From Turritopsis dohrnii (taxonomy: Eukaryota > Cnidaria > Hydrozoa > Anthoathecata > Oceaniidae): DNA of 64,000 nt. The notes below the pieces were generated by a model. It ran no database searches. It saw nothing but the letters and a program-made list of their open reading frames with translations, and was not told the DNA's origin. Below, one piece after another: positions 11,501 through 24,900 of the stretch. Location: assembly GCA_027922465.2 (NCBI GenBank), contig BQMF02000143.1, forward strand, positions 124,001-188,000, in the 5' to 3' direction. Position numbers and translations under genes: made by a program. Each line of letters begins with the position of its first letter. Position 1 is the first letter of the stretch.

Positions 11501-14500
11501 TTAGTTGAGTTTTTTAAAGATGCTTTAAGTTATAATAATGTATTTTAATGCGCATTATTTGTCCGAAAAATCATAATGCAGGCGGGTTACGCTGAACGAA
11601 GTATTAAATAACTATGGCCTTATTTTTTTGTTCGATTGTATTTCTACATGCATGTACTGTGATGGAGTTAGATGACGATAAAAGCTCCTCAAAGGTTGCT
11701 TCGAACTTGTTGAATCTTGCACAAAGAGCTTTATGATGATGCGCAAATGGCAATCTTGATAATGATGTTGGAATTTATTAGTCTTTTGTACTATTTTACA
11801 CTTCAACCATAAATAAAGAATAAATAAAAATACTGGAAACATTCATTGCAAAATGTTTCTTTTAGAACTTACAAGACATGGAGGACATCCACTTCATTCC
11901 GTCTTTGGATGGCAATCTTTATAAATGGGATGGCAGTAAATTAGAGGTATTCTATATTTTATTCGTCATTCATGTTAAATCAAAAATTATTAGAAGTTAA
12001 AGTTCTTTGATTTTGTAAAATAAGAACAAATATACATATTCAATATTGTTTTTCCCATTTATCTTTTGAATTTGTTGGCTGGTATATATAAATTTTAAAA
12101 GTATTTTAACTTGAAAAGATGCCATCATTATTTTCTGATTATCTTCAAGTTGTTCATGCATACTATTAACACGGACATCTTAATATATTTTAAACCATCC
12201 ATCGTACAGGTTGGTTGTGGAAAGAAAATAGAACAATATAATTGAGTCATAAACCTTTTTTCACAGAATATTCCGATATCTGCTGATTATTTGCTTGGTC
12301 AAATGAAGCGCTTACCTGATGGAAGTTTTGTCACTGGTGGAAAGGAAATTGTTGTATATGGCATTGATATTGATTCTGGCCAGGTATATATTAGAGTTTT
12401 CTTAGTTTTGTATTTCAAAAAGAATGTAAATAGAATGTAATAAAAGAATGCCACCATGTAGATTTTAGTAACTTCTTGATTAGTGATGGATAGATTCGTT
12501 ATTCTGACCAAATTATGAAAACCTCAAGGCAAATATGAATGTAACATATTCAAGTTGATGTATATTCAAATTTCCCAAAAACATTAATTTCAAAAAATTT
12601 GATCTAAATTAAGCCCAAATTTTACTTTCTTGGATGAATGGCAAATTTGAAATCAGTGTAGTCTACGTATGATTTTTCATAAAACTCATTTGAAGTTTTA
12701 GGTTATTTTTTTGAAAAGACAGCAAAACGATTGTGTTTCAAACACATGATTTATAACATGATTGAATAACAAGAATTCTCGTTTCCCTTCTTATATGTGA
12801 TGCTCCAGAGGATTTTGATAACTGACCATAAAACATTGTATGAGTAACTTCATAACATTAAAAAGAACAAAAGAAATAACAATAAAGATTGTTTAAGTAA
12901 CGTTATTAACAAAAAGAATGTTTCATTGTTTGTTATATATGGTTTATTCTATCTGCATGTGTTAAAAACCCCTTTCTGTGCATAAAAACAAAGCTTCTTT
13001 GTAATTCTTTTTGGAATAACGTTGTTGCCATAACTTAATCTAATTTAACATGAACTCAAAATTTGCATGCTAACTTATCAATAAATGAACATGTCCTTTT
13101 TTGCTTTGATTCTTGTGATTCTTTTAATCATTTTCTGGATATTTCTTACAGATTTGCTATGAATGTTCAGCTACTGGTTGTAGAGCAAGAAATGATGGAA
13201 ACTTCAACGAAAAAAATATTGTGCTTCTGAGAAGAATTCAAAATACAATTCGCGTTGTACAGCACAAGTCTGGAGATGAAAAGTAAGGACTCATAATGAT
13301 GATAAATATGAAAGTTGTTTCCATGTTAAAATCTTTTGTTTGTGCACATTGATTACAATTATGACGTACTGTGCAACTAAAAGTATACTGTCAGTTTCAC
13401 ATTGCATTCGTATGTTTTGCAGGTGGCATTATTCTGTTGGTCGGTATGAAATTGATGTTGTGGAAAAAGATAAAGATGCAGTTCCATTGGAAAGTTCATG
13501 TTTTGACAGTAACAACTCTGGCTCTGATCACCTCCATTTTGTCATTCAAAATGGCTACATTTCAAATACTAACCCAACCAACTTATGGTCGTTCCAATTC
13601 AATTCACCAATCACTGCTGTGTGGAAGATGGAAAATGATAGCATTAAACCGGTGGATATTTTCCAGCACGGCTTATTAGAAGATCTGCAGGAACCAACAC
13701 TGAATTTGAATTCTTTGATGTACCTTGGTGGGTTTTGTTCATTTTCGTCAGTGGGAATCTGATTAAAACTGTTCATGTAGTTAATTTTTTGTTTGATAAA
13801 TTTAATTTCTCAAGTAATAACATGGAGATTCTGAGAGGAAATTGTTAGCTGATTAACCAATTGTTTGGAATTTCGTCATGACGATGTCTTCATGCTTTTA
13901 GGCATACATGAAGGTCAAATTTATGTTCAGCAACCTGCCAAAACAGACTCCACGCCTTCTCAAGAAATAAATGTTGTTGAACATCCTTGCATAACACATT
14001 GGAGACCACTAATTTCTACACCTTCTCGAACTCCCAGTCTGAATAATGAGATCTCGACATTAAGTTCTTTGGATTATCCTTACGGTCAGTTTGTTATTAT
14101 ATGGTACTGTGTTAACATTTTTATTGTCGATAATTTATTCATTCCTATTTTGCTTTGCCATCTATTAACCACATCAAATTTCAGGTACAACATTTGGTTT
14201 TCTAATGTGGCAGTTCAACAATTGTATTGTCTGTTTACATTTTAGATAATGGATTTGTTTTGATCTCTAATGTCTCGAAAACTGCTCTCAGTTTTCCAAT
14301 GAACAAAGTGGATGACAATATCTGCGATGCCTATGGAGGCGACCAAACATGCCATTTTGAACCTGATGATCAAAATCAACCTAAGCAAGAAGAGAAACAT
14401 GTTCCTTTATCTATCAAAGACTGGTGGTGAGTTTGTTTTTTTTTTGTTTTGGGGGGCTTTTTATCAAGATGTCATAAGATAAGCCACCCAACCAAGAAGT

Positions 14501-17500
14501 AGTTTTTATTAGTCAAATATGCCTTGTTTTTCACCAAGGCTCACAGTTATATTGCTAACTAACACTAAAACAAGAATACTTAAAAGCAGATAATCAGAGC
14601 AGGATTTTAATATGTTGGTAACATTTTTTATTTGGCCCTTCCTCACTGATTGGAGTACGCAATTGTTTGATCCAACTATGATTTCCAGCCTTCTGAATTC
14701 AGTAAAACCTACATCCACAAAAGTGCCAACCTATCTGTTCATAGACAAACCTGATTATTTCTCATTGATATATTCTACAAGACTACAAAATATGAGTCCA
14801 GGCAATTATTTTTGCCGTTTATTAATGCAGCAGTGGAAAATGCAATTCACTATTTTATGTTCTTCAAATATCCTTCACGGTAGTGTGGCTTAATTTTTAC
14901 ACATTGTTTCACAACTTCCAGTATTAAGGTTTTAATTGAAAGCCAAATTAATTTTGGGGTTCTAAATTAGGTATGTTGTTTATGAACTATACTAATGTAT
15001 CATAAAGTATACATAATGCACAGATTCTCCTCTATCCATTTCTTCTGTTTCCTCATTACATTTCAGTAAAGAGAATTCCCCTGAATTCCATTAGAACAGT
15101 TGGAAAGAGAAATGTATTAGAGTTTCTGACTATCACACTTGTTTTCTCTAAGAGGCTGAATCGTTTCTTTAAAATTTATTTCTATTTACTTCTAGAGCAA
15201 TAGTGGTATAATTCTATTAAGCATTAAAGGGGATATTCGACACAGCAACAATAGTTGTTGAGACATGATAATGTGTAGTGGACATTGTCTTGGTGAAACT
15301 GATTCACTCCAATGTCTCCTGTTTCTGTTCAGTTGAATATCTACTTTGTCTTTTCTGTCACTAAAACTCCCAAGGAAATCCAGAATTAGGGAACTCATTT
15401 TTATTTTTACATTTGCCGTGTCATAAGAAGACGATTAACCTAATCACTATACCACTTGCTTTGTCATTACAGGAAAGAAGTTGTGAGTCTATCTGCTTTC
15501 CTCGCCATCATTATCAATGTTGGTTACCGCATTATTAAAAAAAAATTAGCAGCAAAAACAGATGACGGTGCTGTAAGTTTCAGCTTTCCACTTTCTTGCC
15601 TGTTGTTTTTTTAATGTTTTTCGAATTCATTGGTGTTTTTGGTTTCAGGTTATACCTCCAAAGGATGTTGAAATTGCAAAAGAAGAGAAAGAGTGTTCTG
15701 TTGAAATCCGAAAAAGATCTAAAGGAAGTTCCATTTCTGTTGCTGGAACAGAGGTAAGACTGCACCCAAAATCATCTATTTTACGACTTGACTTTGCCAT
15801 TATCATATTTCTTATATCGTGTGGCTGTTTTTTTTTTCAGTTTGAAAGTGTTTCATCTGGATTGGAATATACCTCCAGGTATGTACATTTTGATTTTAGT
15901 TATTTAATTTTGGTATTTACATTGATATGGCAAGTCTTTTATGGAATGCACAGTTGCAAGAATTTAGTTCTATCATTACTCATGCAATTCATTCCAAGAA
16001 AATTAATTCAATCATGCCATGAGCTTACCAAAATATATTTTTTATGGGGAGGTTTGTTTACTCAAAAGAGAAACTTTTCGCCATGCATTATGGTCCGAAG
16101 ATAGACATTACTGGATAATCATTGTGAAATGCTTTGAACCAACTTATTTTCTCATTCATTGTAGGTATCTTGTTGATTTTGACCATCTGGAATGTTTGGG
16201 TAAAGGAGGCTTTGGCGTTGTGTTCAAAGCCAAGAAGAAGATAGATGACTGCGACTATGCCATTAAGAGGATATATTTACCAAGATGTGAAGAAGCCAAA
16301 GAGAAGATGATGCGAGAAGTACGAGCACTTGCCGCACTTGATCATCCTGGAATCGTGCGGTATTTTCATGCATGGTGGGAGACTCCACCATTTGACTGGC
16401 AGTTGAAGACAGATAAGGAACAGTTACTGAGAGATATCGGAGGAGATGGCGCTTCGTATGCTCTCTCTAACGATTGGCTGCTCGAGGTTCACAGTATCTT
16501 TGGAGATGAAACTGAAGATGACGAGGGACCTTCCGGTATTATATTTGTGCTATAAAAATCATATCCCAATAATGTTTATCTTTAAAACTTACGTTTTATT
16601 TTCTCCATATTAAACTACATTCCTTATGACCTTTTTTATATCATCTTCTGCAGGTGAATCGGCGCCTCGGAAGAGTGCAAGAAAGAAAACGCTTAGCAAC
16701 GACCCATTGGGGAAACGCTTTAACTTTGATACTGGTATCGAAGAACTGATCTCTGATCATAAAGAATTCGATCTATTGCGTCATAACGATGTATTTTACG
16801 CGGACGACGAGGAGAGCTTTTCTAACGTTTCAACCAATCAGAACGAAGAAAGTTTTGATGTTGTGTTTGAACACAGCCACTGTGGACAGAATCATAGTTC
16901 AACAACGTCAATGGACCAAGAAAGCGAAAATGAAGTTAGTAATGCAAGAAGATCGAAGAAAGAAACGCTCACTGCATTCCCACGTGATGATAATGAGCAA
17001 GGTACTGGAACGGGCGAATCAGAAACGTCATTCAGATCTCATAAGAAAAGACTTGTTGGTGAGCGCTGCAATTTTATTTTTCTCAATCGAGTTACTGGCA
17101 TCTCTTTGAAAAAACATGCAATTCATTCTTGCATTCATCTAAGGTTTTCATAGGCATACTGGTTGCGCTAAACGGTCTGGAATTTGGTCAGATAAGGATC
17201 TTTTCGAATTATATTAGTGAAAATAAGTTGGTTAGACCAATTTCGACCTTCAGTTGATCTACTATAGATCACCAATTTAAAATTGAGCGTTTCTTTCAGG
17301 GAAGTGTTGCACCCGATTAAGCTCCTGTGTAACCGACGCACCAATGTTTCTTTACATTCAAATGCAGTTATGTCAACAAGCAACTTTAAAAGATTGGCTC
17401 CACGAAAAGGTAGCCGCTATAACGCTGGGACGTTCTGTGGATATATTTACTCAGGTGAATCTTCGTTCATTCATTTGTATCTTGCAACTCAGGGGAAAAC

Positions 17501-19642
17501 TGAGGGAATTTTATTAACTCGTGAAATACCTGCAACACTTTTACTTTTTTCATTTGAAGATAATTGGAAAATTTTTTGTAGTGGAAATTTATAACATTGT
17601 CTGTACTTCTTGTGATATCTGCTGTCAATGTTTGTAATATGAGAAACACATGGAGAGTTTGAATAACTAGATATTTTTTTTAGAATTTGCTGTCCAATGC
17701 TCCAATGCTCCTTCTTCGGTTTTATTATTGTTTATTTTTGTTTGTTTTTTTTAGATTGTTAAAGCAGTTGAATATTTTCACGGTAGAGGAATGATGCATC
17801 GTGACCTCAAGGTTTGCTCTCTTTCTAATTTCCTTCGTCCCTGTTTCCCAGTCAACTCTCTTCGTAAGATCTTCTAAGATGAACCAAGATAACAATTTGA
17901 CGTTACTTCCTCACAGTCAAAACTCTGCTGATAACCTATGTGACTTTTGAGTTTATTCTCATATATCTATTCTTGAATCGTATGTAAGATTGTTTATGCC
18001 GCAAAAAGTAAAAAGTTAAAAAGTTACAGGCAAACCTTCTGCTGGTCAAACTTAATACTAGATAGGCTGTTGCTGATAAAATGTTGCAAATACATCAACC
18101 CCGATGAAATCAGAGAAATTCTCAACCTCTGGCAATAAGAACTATTAAAGGGGCACTAAGCTAAAAAAAATCACCAGTTCATTTTTGTGCACTATTTGAA
18201 ACAGCTGAAAAATGCTGAAAGTCAGTTTTTGTATTTTCAAAAAATCATTTTCATTCCTAAGATATTGTCGTTTAAAGGTTTTTTTCTGAAACATGATCTC
18301 CATGGTAACGTGACATCACAACGTTCAAGAGAAGATATTGCTGACATATAAATATGTGAATAACTCAGAATGCTTTAATGATATATTGTTAGAACATTAC
18401 TTGTAGAGTGGTAAATAACTGCAGTTGTGAAAATAGCAAAGAAATTTATTGCCATTGCTACTATGGCTCGGTTCCAGATCTCTGTTATTTTTTCCTGACA
18501 AAGCTATATATCAGCGTCCAACACTGTTACCATGGTGAATTTCGCTTTAACTTACGTCCAGTGAAAACTGTTCCATTTTCTAAAATTTCTTTTCCCTTAA
18601 CTGAGTAGATCTCCATTTATAGGTTTGTCACCAAAAAACAGAAGGGACCTGGAAACAAGCCCAGTGTAACCATGGCAACAATTATTTTAGTAATTCGATA
18701 GTTGTAGATGTTTTCCACAACACATACGAATTTCTTGAGTTATTTACGTATTTGTATGTCAGCGATTTCTTTTTGAACATTGTGATGTATCTCGGGATCG
18801 AAAAATGATTTTTTAAAAAATTCAAGAACTGACTTTCATCATTTTTAAAATTCTTCCAAATGGTACTTGTAGCTCTGTACTCTATTTCGCTGTTTCTATT
18901 TTAGCCAGCCAATATTTTCTTTTCCTTGGATGGTTCCGTCAAGGTCGGTGATTTTGGACTTGTCACGGCAATCACTAGACCAGCTAAAGGAAAACGTAAG
19001 ATGATTAGCAATGATGAGCGTGATTAGATATGTTAGCTATTTTATTGATGTTAAGTGTTTACGTATGCCTTTGTTTTTTTATTTAGACAAAGGTCGTTCG
19101 TTCCCAGATGAGAATCACACGGGACAAGTTGGCACGCAACTATATATGAGCCCGGAGCAGTCAACTGGTCGACCTTACAGCCAGAAAGTTGATATTTATT
19201 CGCTTGGTCTTATTCTGTTCGAGCTTCTATGCCACTTTTCGACAGACATGGAAAGAATGCAGGTAATGATTGTTTGGTTTTAGTGAGTCCTTACGTGCAA
19301 GTTAAATATATCTACCCAGTAAGTACTTCCTGGTTTTTAGACGCTGTATCGTGTGAAACATGGTACGTTGCCTGAACACTTGCAGGATACTCCACAGGTA
19401 AATCCTTTATAGCTTCTAACGTTCTCCACTTGTGTAGCATGTGAAGTAGAATTCTGATAAACTGGAACCATCGAACTTTTAGTAATGAAAACTGTTGACA
19501 CACTTTTGGTGTTTTTTCTAACTTACAGGGTGGTTTAGTGAAGATGATGACAGCCGAAGATCCCAACGACAGACCGGAAGCTGTTGAAATTAAGGAGATT
19601 TTACTGACATTGCATCAAGGTCCAGAAGAAAATTTGACGTGA
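8582..19642 (+). CDS. EIF2AK3: PERK, ER-stress eIF2-alpha kinase (19 exons, 987 aa)
   Basis: Type I ER membrane kinase that phosphorylates eIF2-alpha when its luminal domain senses unfolded protein. Exons: 8582-8754, 10246-10369, 11866-11946, 12267-12383, 13152-13282, 13423-13727, 13902-14084, 14246-14426, 15473-15572, 15649-15753, 15841-15878, 16165-16535, 16654-17058, 17300-17454, 17755-17811, 18905-18995, 19087-19262, 19341-19397, 19529-19642. All have AG/GT borders and matching phases. Exon 1 encodes a signal peptide ([15 protein letters not shown]). Luminal motifs include [30 protein letters not shown] and [12 protein letters not shown], all PERK-like. The membrane segment is at about residues 434-456. 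Kinase: GKGGFGVV, K547, a ~200-residue acidic insert, HRDLKPAN (D840), DFG (D858), and [14 protein letters not shown] with the conserved activation-loop Thr at 889. It is somewhat shorter than vertebrate PERK. Introns carry several transposons. Confidence 0.93.
8851..9158. mobile_element. MITE with TAGATGAGTTTC termini, copy 1
   Basis: 308 bp starting TAGATGAGTTTCTAAGTGAC and ending CAGAAACTCATCTA, in PERK intron 1. A TTA precedes it, but the right flank is TAG, so the target duplication is not clean. Two better-preserved copies lie at 60891-62608 (interrupted) and 62640-62957 (inverted). All share the GATAATT and ATGCGCACGCA inner blocks. A short TA-rich target suggests a PIF/Harbinger or related group; this is inference. 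Confidence 0.7.
9434..9775 (+). repeat. Dispersed repeat, family GATGGGGTGACGCAACATTT, copy 2
   Basis: Aligns with 6120-6470 over about 330 bp with scattered substitutions, in the same orientation. It lies in PERK intron 1. The matched landmarks include GAGAACCAATAGGGAT and GTCATCAAAATCTTTGAT. Confidence 0.7.
9815..10192 (+). repeat. Dispersed TTGTTCTTATTTTG-rich repeat, copy 1
   Basis: About 375 bp punctuated by TTGTTCTTATTTTGTTCTTA words and matching 58737-59140 almost end to end: CAGCCTCATTTTGTTCTTAT, AGCATGGTTGCTGTT, AGTGAGAGAATTCACATCAT, TCGTGTTCTTATAAAATTG. The motif TGTTCTTAT recurs many times inside. It ends about 50 bp before PERK exon 2. Confidence 0.7.
10542..11619. mobile_element. 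TIR transposon (PIF/Harbinger-like), TSD TTA
   Basis: 1,078 bp in PERK intron 2. The left end (GGCCATAGTTATTTAATACT, continuing TCGTTCAGCGTAAC) is the exact reverse complement of the right end over about 34 bp. It is flanked by TTA on both sides (10539-10541 and 11620-11622). A 3-bp TTA/TAA target and GG-starting termini fit PIF/Harbinger-type elements. No transposase frame lies inside, so it is non-autonomous. Confidence 0.85.
18150..18885. repeat. Imperfect inverted repeat in PERK intron
   Basis: The left segment GATG-free block GCTGAAAGTCAGTTTTTG (about 18205) is complementary to AAGAACTGACTTTCATCATT (about 18825), with weaker pairing outward. It may be an old foldback element. Boundaries and target duplication were not found. 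Confidence 0.35.
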
Positions 19643-20539
19643 AAACATGCCAACTGTGACTTTTTTTGTTGAGGATCTTCTGAAGTTTCCTCAAGTATTT
19701 TTATTGATAACATTTCCAATAAGGAAATTATTTTGTATTTATAAGTGTACATACATTTACGAAGATGTTTATAGATGTTGTTTTTTCTCGAAAGAAAAAC
19801 GTGTTTTCAAATTTTGCTGTCTGCGTTATGTCGTTATTTTTAGTTGGTACAATCATAGAAATACGAAATCATCTTTTCATATTTCTATGGTACAATGCAG
19901 CAGAATCAGTTTGCATGTACTAAGACTGTAGTAAGTTTTAATTTTTGAGCGAAGCGCAAAGGTGATCATAAAACAAGGTTGAGGTCTGCTGGGAAAAATT
20001 TTTGTGTCTTCTATCTGCGCCTCTCAATTAGCCTTAAGATAGTAGCAATTTGTGACAACTTATTTTTAGCCTTCGTTGAAGACTTAGGGAATTCTGACCA
20101 CCTCATACCCAGTAGGTTTTTCTTGTCTTTCCGATATTGTGGAGGAGTGCGGCAAAGTCTCATCGTGACGTCGAGGAATTTGTATTCGTTAGTATGGAGT
20201 AACTATCGATTGATTTATAGGTTTCTGCGGGTGTGATAATTTAGTTGATGCGGGTGATTCAGAGTATATAATTTCATGTGGGTAAAGACTTCCAAATGGC
20301 GGGGGAGTTCACATATTTGGACACCGCTCCCCCGTGCACAGCTATTCATTTGTGCTCTCCTCCTCAAAAATGTTGTTATGTAAAAGTAAAACAAATCAGA
20401 AATGAATCACCTCATTCTCCAGTTTTCTTGTTCGAAACGGAATGCTTCATCACAGTCGCAAAAATGTTGATATACATTAAAATTAAAGTAATAAATAAAC
20501 CATTAAATGTTTATAAAAACAATGACTCGATGATACTAA
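19643..20539. other. PERK 3' UTR and intergenic
   Basis: Begins with the presumed PERK 3' UTR. No convincing coding sequence was seen. Near 19820-19890 an imperfect ATTTCTATGGTACAAT / ATTTTTAGTTGGTACAATCA pair suggests local duplication only. Confidence 0.45.
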
Positions 20540-21011
20540 AGCTTCGGGGACACGGGCAACATTTTTCATGCGATTGCAACAAAATATTTTTTGTTGCAGT
20601 CGCACGTAGTGTCGCCTATATTGAATTTCTTGCAACAAAATACTGCGTGCTCTCGTCGGAAGCCATGTTGTTATGATTACCAAAGCAAACTTGTTTTGAC
20701 ATGTCAGCAAAAATAAACGAACATCATTGGATTAAAACAAAATTTTTGTATAAAAGCATGTTGCAAATGTGGGGACACTAGCAACATTTTACAAAACGCA
20801 TTTGCAACATGAAAAATTTGTTGCAGCAACAAAAAAAAATATCAAACTGATTTGATATTTTTTTTTGTTGCTGCAACATTTTTATGGGTGAAATTTGTTG
20901 CAGCAACAAACAAATATACTATGGGGACACGAGCAACAAATGTCTTGCGATTGCAACAAAACAAATTTTTGTTGCAATCGCACGAAAAATGTTGCCCGTG
21001 TCCCCGAAGCT
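20540..21011. mobile_element. Multi-palindromic MITE, TSD TAA
   Basis: 472 bp with long inverted ends: AGCTTCGGGGACACGGGCAA at the left pairs with TTGCCCGTGTCCCCGAAGCT at the right, and pairing continues inward through the GCGATTGCAACAAAA block for about 45 bp in all. TAA flanks both sides (20537-20539, 21012-21014). Several GTTGCAGCAACAA palindromes lie in the middle. The 3-bp target again suggests a PIF/Harbinger-type element (inference). Confidence 0.8.
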
Positions 21012-21918
21012 TAACGGTCCAAATAAGAGACAACCTGCTACCCAAAAAATAAGATATGAAAGAAAAAAGCATTGCCCGTGTGGCTGCTGAGTTCAGCAAT
21101 CACACTCTCATCATATATTGCTTCTTGTACACCACATTGATATAATTACTTGCAAAACGAAAACTTTGTCATGACAAAACCCCCATAATCTGAAATTTCG
21201 AAAATTTGTCGCGCCGAAATTTTTGATTGATATATTCTTCTCCGTTTGTTTTCACCTCATTTATTAAAAGAAAAATGAAAATAAAAACTCAAAAACTCGA
21301 ATAATATTTTATTTCCTCTCTTTTCTTCTTGTTTTGTGAGATTTCGGTTTGAATCGAAGAATTTTTGCAATCTGTTGCATGATGTTTAAATGAAACATTT
21401 TATTAGCAGACATGCCAACTCTCCCGATTTCATTCAGTCAGTCCCGATTTCAGCGGGAGACTCCCGATATTATTATCGATATTATATTATGAACGTTAAA
21501 AAAACGCAACCTTCCACATGATAATGGAAATATCCTACTTTCTCCCGATTTTCGAAACCTTCAACTGTGAAACTATTTTAGGCTATCAGTCCTTTTTAAT
21601 TCCACCTTTCTTGTTGTTTATTCTATTGTCACCTAATTTCACTTTGTGTTAGTTTTTACGTGCAGGTCTGGCTATCAGCAGACCGCCCTGATATCATCAT
21701 GTGGTGCCCAAATAATCACAACAAAGCTGCGCATAGCCGTAAACCACAATGACTCTCCCTCTTTCACTTTTCAAAATGTTGGCATGTCTGTTAATAGATT
21801 TTCGAAGGTGTAATAAAAGTTTTTTTGTCCCCGCCCGAAGTATTTTTCGCCCGAAACTTTCCGGAATTCTTTGTTTTCATGTTCATATGCACGAACTTCT
21901 TGGATCTGAAATGCCAAC
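21012..21918. other. Intergenic upstream of HIGD2-like gene
   Basis: Contains a short local repeat of CTCCCGAT (about 21420-21550) and AT-rich sequence, and presumably the promoter and 5' UTR of the following gene. Nothing else was recognised. Confidence 0.45.
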
Positions 21919-24900
21919 ATGCCGGAACAAGCTGCAGAAAAAGATGAATTTGCTGACATTGATTTTAGTTTTATGCCTGCAGACCCTGAGAATCGTCGCC
22001 AAAAACTAATGAGAAAAGTGAAGGAGAATCCTCTTGTCCCTATCGGTACGTATGACATTATATTGTTCATTCATGACATTAAGTTTTCTAAAATAAGGCA
22101 GCTAAACCTCTGCTGTCCTCCTCCCTCCTCCCTCCACACAAATTATTTTTTGCGACATAAAAAGAGCTCTAAAAGTGGATTAACAAGTATTTTTACAGTT
22201 TTTCATAATTCTTTGTTGTTTTCGAGATATCTCACAGTTAGGACCACTTGACCAGAATTCGTTGCTAAAAAAATAATCGTGATTTAAAGGAATTGCCTCG
22301 ATAATTTTATTTTACTCTCCTATTTAAAAACATCCGATTGAGTGATGACGATTTAGCATAGCGACAACATAGAAACATAGCTCTAGGGAAAATTTGACAC
22401 GGTAAATTTTTTTTATTTTGGGGGTGGTGAAACTTTACGCAAAAACAAGACTTTTTACCGTGTCAAATTTTCCCTTTCGGCTTAGTTCTTCAGAAAATGA
22501 AGAAAGAAGAAAACAAACAATTTCTACATCTTCGGAGGAGTTCTGCTTTTCTAGTGATACATTAACATCAGTTTCAATAATGGTCGTAAAATTAAATTGC
22601 GCTATTGTGTGGCGTATCGACAAAATGATTATTAAAATCATTAACAAACATTGCCAACCATTGCAAAAATAAATTTTCTGGAGGCATTCAGAATGAATAA
22701 TTCAAACGAATGAATGGTTATTATAAAAAAAGTCACGAGCACCCTTTAAGTTCACTTAAATGAAAAAAAAAATCTAGAAGTCGCCAACATATAATTTCAT
22801 GAATCCTAAAAAAGCAAAATGTTACGTACACAAAATGTCACAAAAGTCGCAAGAATTTTTGTGCTCCCGTTCTTTTGTGCCTTTAATACTACGTTGAACT
22901 TTGTCTGTATCTCGACAAATTCTATTCACATATTCTCGGGTTTCATAGAAAAAACACAATTATATAATTTGTTCTGGACAATTTATATATATCGACATGA
23001 ATGTACAAAGTAAAGAGTCCTAACTTACAATTTTACGATTTTACAATACATTTCTCAATCTTGTTTTCTCAAATCAGAAGAAAAAGTTGTGAATGCACTT
23101 CGTCGTGTGGCTGCCATTGCATAGTGTCCTCCTGATATTTTTGACAGGTTTTGAGAGAGGGAGAGAGCATAGCATTCTCCAATTCAGAAAGTGAGACTTC
23201 ATATGTGACAGTTTATGGGAAAAGGATAACAAAGAAAATGTAAATAAAAACTAAAAATGGTTGCTATTGCCGTAATAAGATTATTTGTTTACATTTATAA
23301 GGAAACTTTTTATTCTTTTGTTGATTTATTTGAAAACGTATAAGCCTGAAGAGCCTACAAAGAAGAGAAAAAACGTTTTATATACCCGTATGCATATATA
23401 TTGATTGTGGTTTACATCTACATTAAGGATGGGGGAGTTTTCAAAAAACTTTGCTTGAGAGGGGCAGGGTTCGAAATAACGACTCGTGATTCGTGAATTA
23501 CGAACGGATTTTAGATTTTCACGAATCAGTTTTTAGTACATGAAAGGAAAATCACGAATCAATCTATATTTTAAAAGTTTAAAAAAAAAAATTTTGTCCA
23601 TCTCATTACTTGCATGTACTAATGTTAAATACTGATGAAGACATGAACTTCAACATGTTTCTTTCATTTCTACTTAGTACAGAAAACTACTTCAACCTTG
23701 GTACTAGCTTCTTATCAAATAATTTTGCGTCGCATAAAACCTATTTACTCACTATATTAATGATCAGAAGCTTGTGATTTTTACTTGAAGCACGAGAGCA
23801 AGCCTTGATATAGCGGTCAAACATCGAACATTGTGCAATCCAGACACGAAATTGTTGAAATCAGTTTGCCCTGACTTTTCGTCTGGTATGTTTTCATAAG
23901 ATAATTTACTTCGCAAATACTGCCGTTAAGCGAAAGCGCCTACGAAGACTCACTTGAATGATCTCCTGATTAATTTCGAATGAAAATGAAATTAACAATT
24001 AACAGTTGTACGTGACCAACGAAAATTTTAAAAACTTTTTTTAATTCATTCTCCTGCACGTGCCACATAGCAGGTGTGTTGATTATTAAAATATTTACTT
24101 CTTTGCTTATAAAGGCCGTTTTTCACTGTGCGATATTCAAACACTCTTCGTAAATAACATAAATCCTGGAAATATAATTTAGCTTCCAAAGACATTCATT
24201 TGCAGCGTTTCGATATGCGATAAGTGAAAAACTTCGAAAAAGTACGAAACTTATGCGTACGTGTTCAATGTGTCTATAGTACATTAGTAAGAAACTTGTG
24301 CCGTTTGTCTCAAGAGATTAAAATGTCAGGTGCAATCTATTACGTTGATGTCTTTTTTGTTTTACATACTTTTACGTAAAATTAAAACCTTTTCCTCTGA
24401 ACATCATTATTACGCAGCCGGGCTTAACAGGTAGTCATTAATTATTAATAACACTATATCTGTCGTTTGAAAAAGAAGGAGAAAGCATTCACATAATGTG
24501 CAAACGATACGATTTTTTAATTCATTATCATGCATGTGCATATATTACAGGTGCATTGATTTTATAATGTAAATTTGTTTTTTTCGTTTTGATTCTTGTA
24601 CGGTTGTATTAATTATCGAAGAGACAATATTGTGCATCGCAACTTTAGATATTTATCAATCGCAAATAGGCAAAAAATACTTTGCAAAAGGGTAAAATGC
24701 TATGGTAAAACCAAAAAAAAAATTCCCCTGCAGCACTCTTACGGCTCGCTTCGCTCGCATATTTTTGCGAATTCGAACAATGGATTTGTTCCATTTTTTC
24801 GTTTTTCAGTCGTCTCTGCCTGGTCTTGTTCATTTCTCACTTGTCTCCTTTATCACTAACTCATCCCCAGTTTTTACTAAAAGACCCTAAAATTTTCACG

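Noticed and set aside
16019..16164. N-terminal extension of the PERK kinase exon frame
   Set aside because: This is intron sequence that happens to be open. The acceptor AG at 16163-16164 joins in phase to the 15841-15878 exon.
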